Source: an uncultured Campylobacter sp.
GTDB lineage: Bacteria; Campylobacterota; Campylobacteria; Campylobacterales; Campylobacteraceae
Direction: 5' to 3'
Assembly (NCBI GenBank): GCA_934728065.1
Contig: CAKVDW010000036.1
Coordinates: 1-5,420, forward strand
Length of the DNA stretch: 5,420 nucleotides
Shown piece by piece: positions 4,660 to 5,420 of this stretch (its first letter is position 1; every line of letters starts with the position of its first letter). The translations under genes were made by a program, and so were the position numbers. The notes under the pieces were generated by a model. It saw nothing but the letters and a program-made list of their open reading frames with translations. It had not been told where the DNA came from and searched no databases.

Positions 4660-5420
4660 GTTTTAGTCCCTTGTTAATTCTTTTTATGGTAAAATTAAAA
4701 TCTTTTCAATGAATGAAAAATTTTTGTTTTAGTCCCTTGTTAATTCTTTTTATGGTAAAATGCGTAAGTCGCGAATGTTTAAAGAGCCTGCGTTTTAGTC
4801 CCTTGTTAATTCTTTTTATGGTAAAATCGAAGTCGTTCAAACGACTGATACAGCTGAGTTTTAGTCCCTTGTTAATTCTTTTTATGGTAAAATTAAGTGT
4901 GTCATTACGCGTAACGATAAACGGTTTTAGTCCCTTGTTAATTCTTTTTATGGTAAAATCTACAATGGCTAAAGGGCTGTTTCCTATGAGTTTTAGTCCC
5001 TTGTTAATTCTTTTTATGGTAAAATTGCTTTTTGCATAAGCTGGGAAAAGTTAAAGTTTTAGTCCCTTGTTAATTCTTTTTATGGTAAAATCTTGTATTG
5101 CAAAGCTTTCACCCTTATCAGTTTTAGTCCCTTGTTAATTCTTTTTATGGTAAAATAACCTTTGCAAAGTCTCTTTTAAGTATATCGTTTTAGTCCCTTG
5201 TTAATTCTTTTTATGGTAAAATTTAAAATCATAATTTATATTTGATAAAATTGTTTTAGTCCCTTGTTAATTCTTTTTATGGTAAAATATTGCTGGAAAT
5301 AATGAACTTTGTTTTTACGTTTTAGTCCCTTGTTAATTCTTTTTATGGTAAAATCGCGCTAGAGATGAATCATTAAGCGATGATGTTTTAGTCCCTTGTT
5401 AATTCTTTTTATGGTAAAAT
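4660..5420 (+). CRISPR. Type II-C-like CRISPR array, 12 repeats and 11 spacers, reaching the window end
   Basis: Twelve identical 36-bp repeats begin at 4660, 4726, 4792, 4858, 4924, 4990, 5056, 5121, 5187, 5253, 5319 and 5385. The repeat starts GTTTTAGTCCC and ends TATGGTAAAAT. These ends equal the Campylobacter jejuni type II-C repeat, while the centre (TTGTTAATTCTTTT) differs. Spacers are 30 bp except spacer 7 (5092-5120), which is 29 bp. All spacers differ and I found no match of any of them elsewhere in this window. With the GTTTT end of the repeat following each spacer, crRNAs are read rightward. The repeat 3' end carries the TGGTAAAAT extended -10, so each spacer may have its own promoter. 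No cas9, cas1 or cas2 lies within the window. No repeat is degenerate and the last one ends on the final base, so the array may continue. Confidence 0.98.

Noticed and set aside
4713..5039. Open frame of 108 codons across the CRISPR array
   Set aside because: The 66-bp repeat-spacer unit is divisible by three, so the repeat (read FSPLLILFMVK) stays in one frame and contains no stop; the open frame is an artefact of the array.

Overview
The window looks like an accessory region from a Campylobacter-type epsilonproteobacterium. The DNA is AT-rich and ribosome sites are of the AAGGA/AAGGGG kind. The CRISPR repeat has the same 5' end (GTTTTAGTCCC) and 3' end (ATGGTAAAAT) as the type II-C repeat of Campylobacter jejuni, with a different centre. 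I cannot name the species. The window reads as a patchwork of decayed mobile elements ending in a CRISPR array; no cas gene and no tracrRNA anti-repeat is visible.

Left part (1-1349): the first codons of a leftward gene sit at the edge. A strong promoter at 73-101 then leads into a short structured transcript with no convincing ORF, closed by a terminator at 213-246; this is a candidate small RNA. Convergent with it on the minus strand is a Mu-like head morphogenesis gene (gpF family, 234-1316) with a probable C-terminal nuclease-like domain. Its 5' end is missing.

Middle (1310-3238): back-to-back with the broken F gene is a rightward, cysteine-rich ORF of unknown function that also lacks a credible start. 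A small hypothetical gene follows, then a 295-codon ORF with a disordered middle and a coiled-coil C-terminus. A second ORF of 128 codons, with a good ribosome site, lies wholly inside this one in the +1 frame. That layout recalls the nested mob genes of small mobilizable plasmids, but no relaxase motif is visible.

Right-centre (3240-4537): a toxin-antitoxin operon (YafQ-family toxin with intact key residues; unusual coiled-coil antitoxin) has its own promoter. A leftward ribbon-helix-helix gene of the plasmid-mobilization kind and a rightward tyrosine recombinase meet at about 4061-4080. Both lack their 5' ends, which marks a second recombination scar.

Right end (4538-5420): an AT-rich leader with two GGTAAAAT boxes precedes twelve identical 36-bp repeats and eleven spacers of 29-30 bp, reaching the last base of the window. 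The leader also holds a ribosome site and ATG pointing straight into the first repeat.
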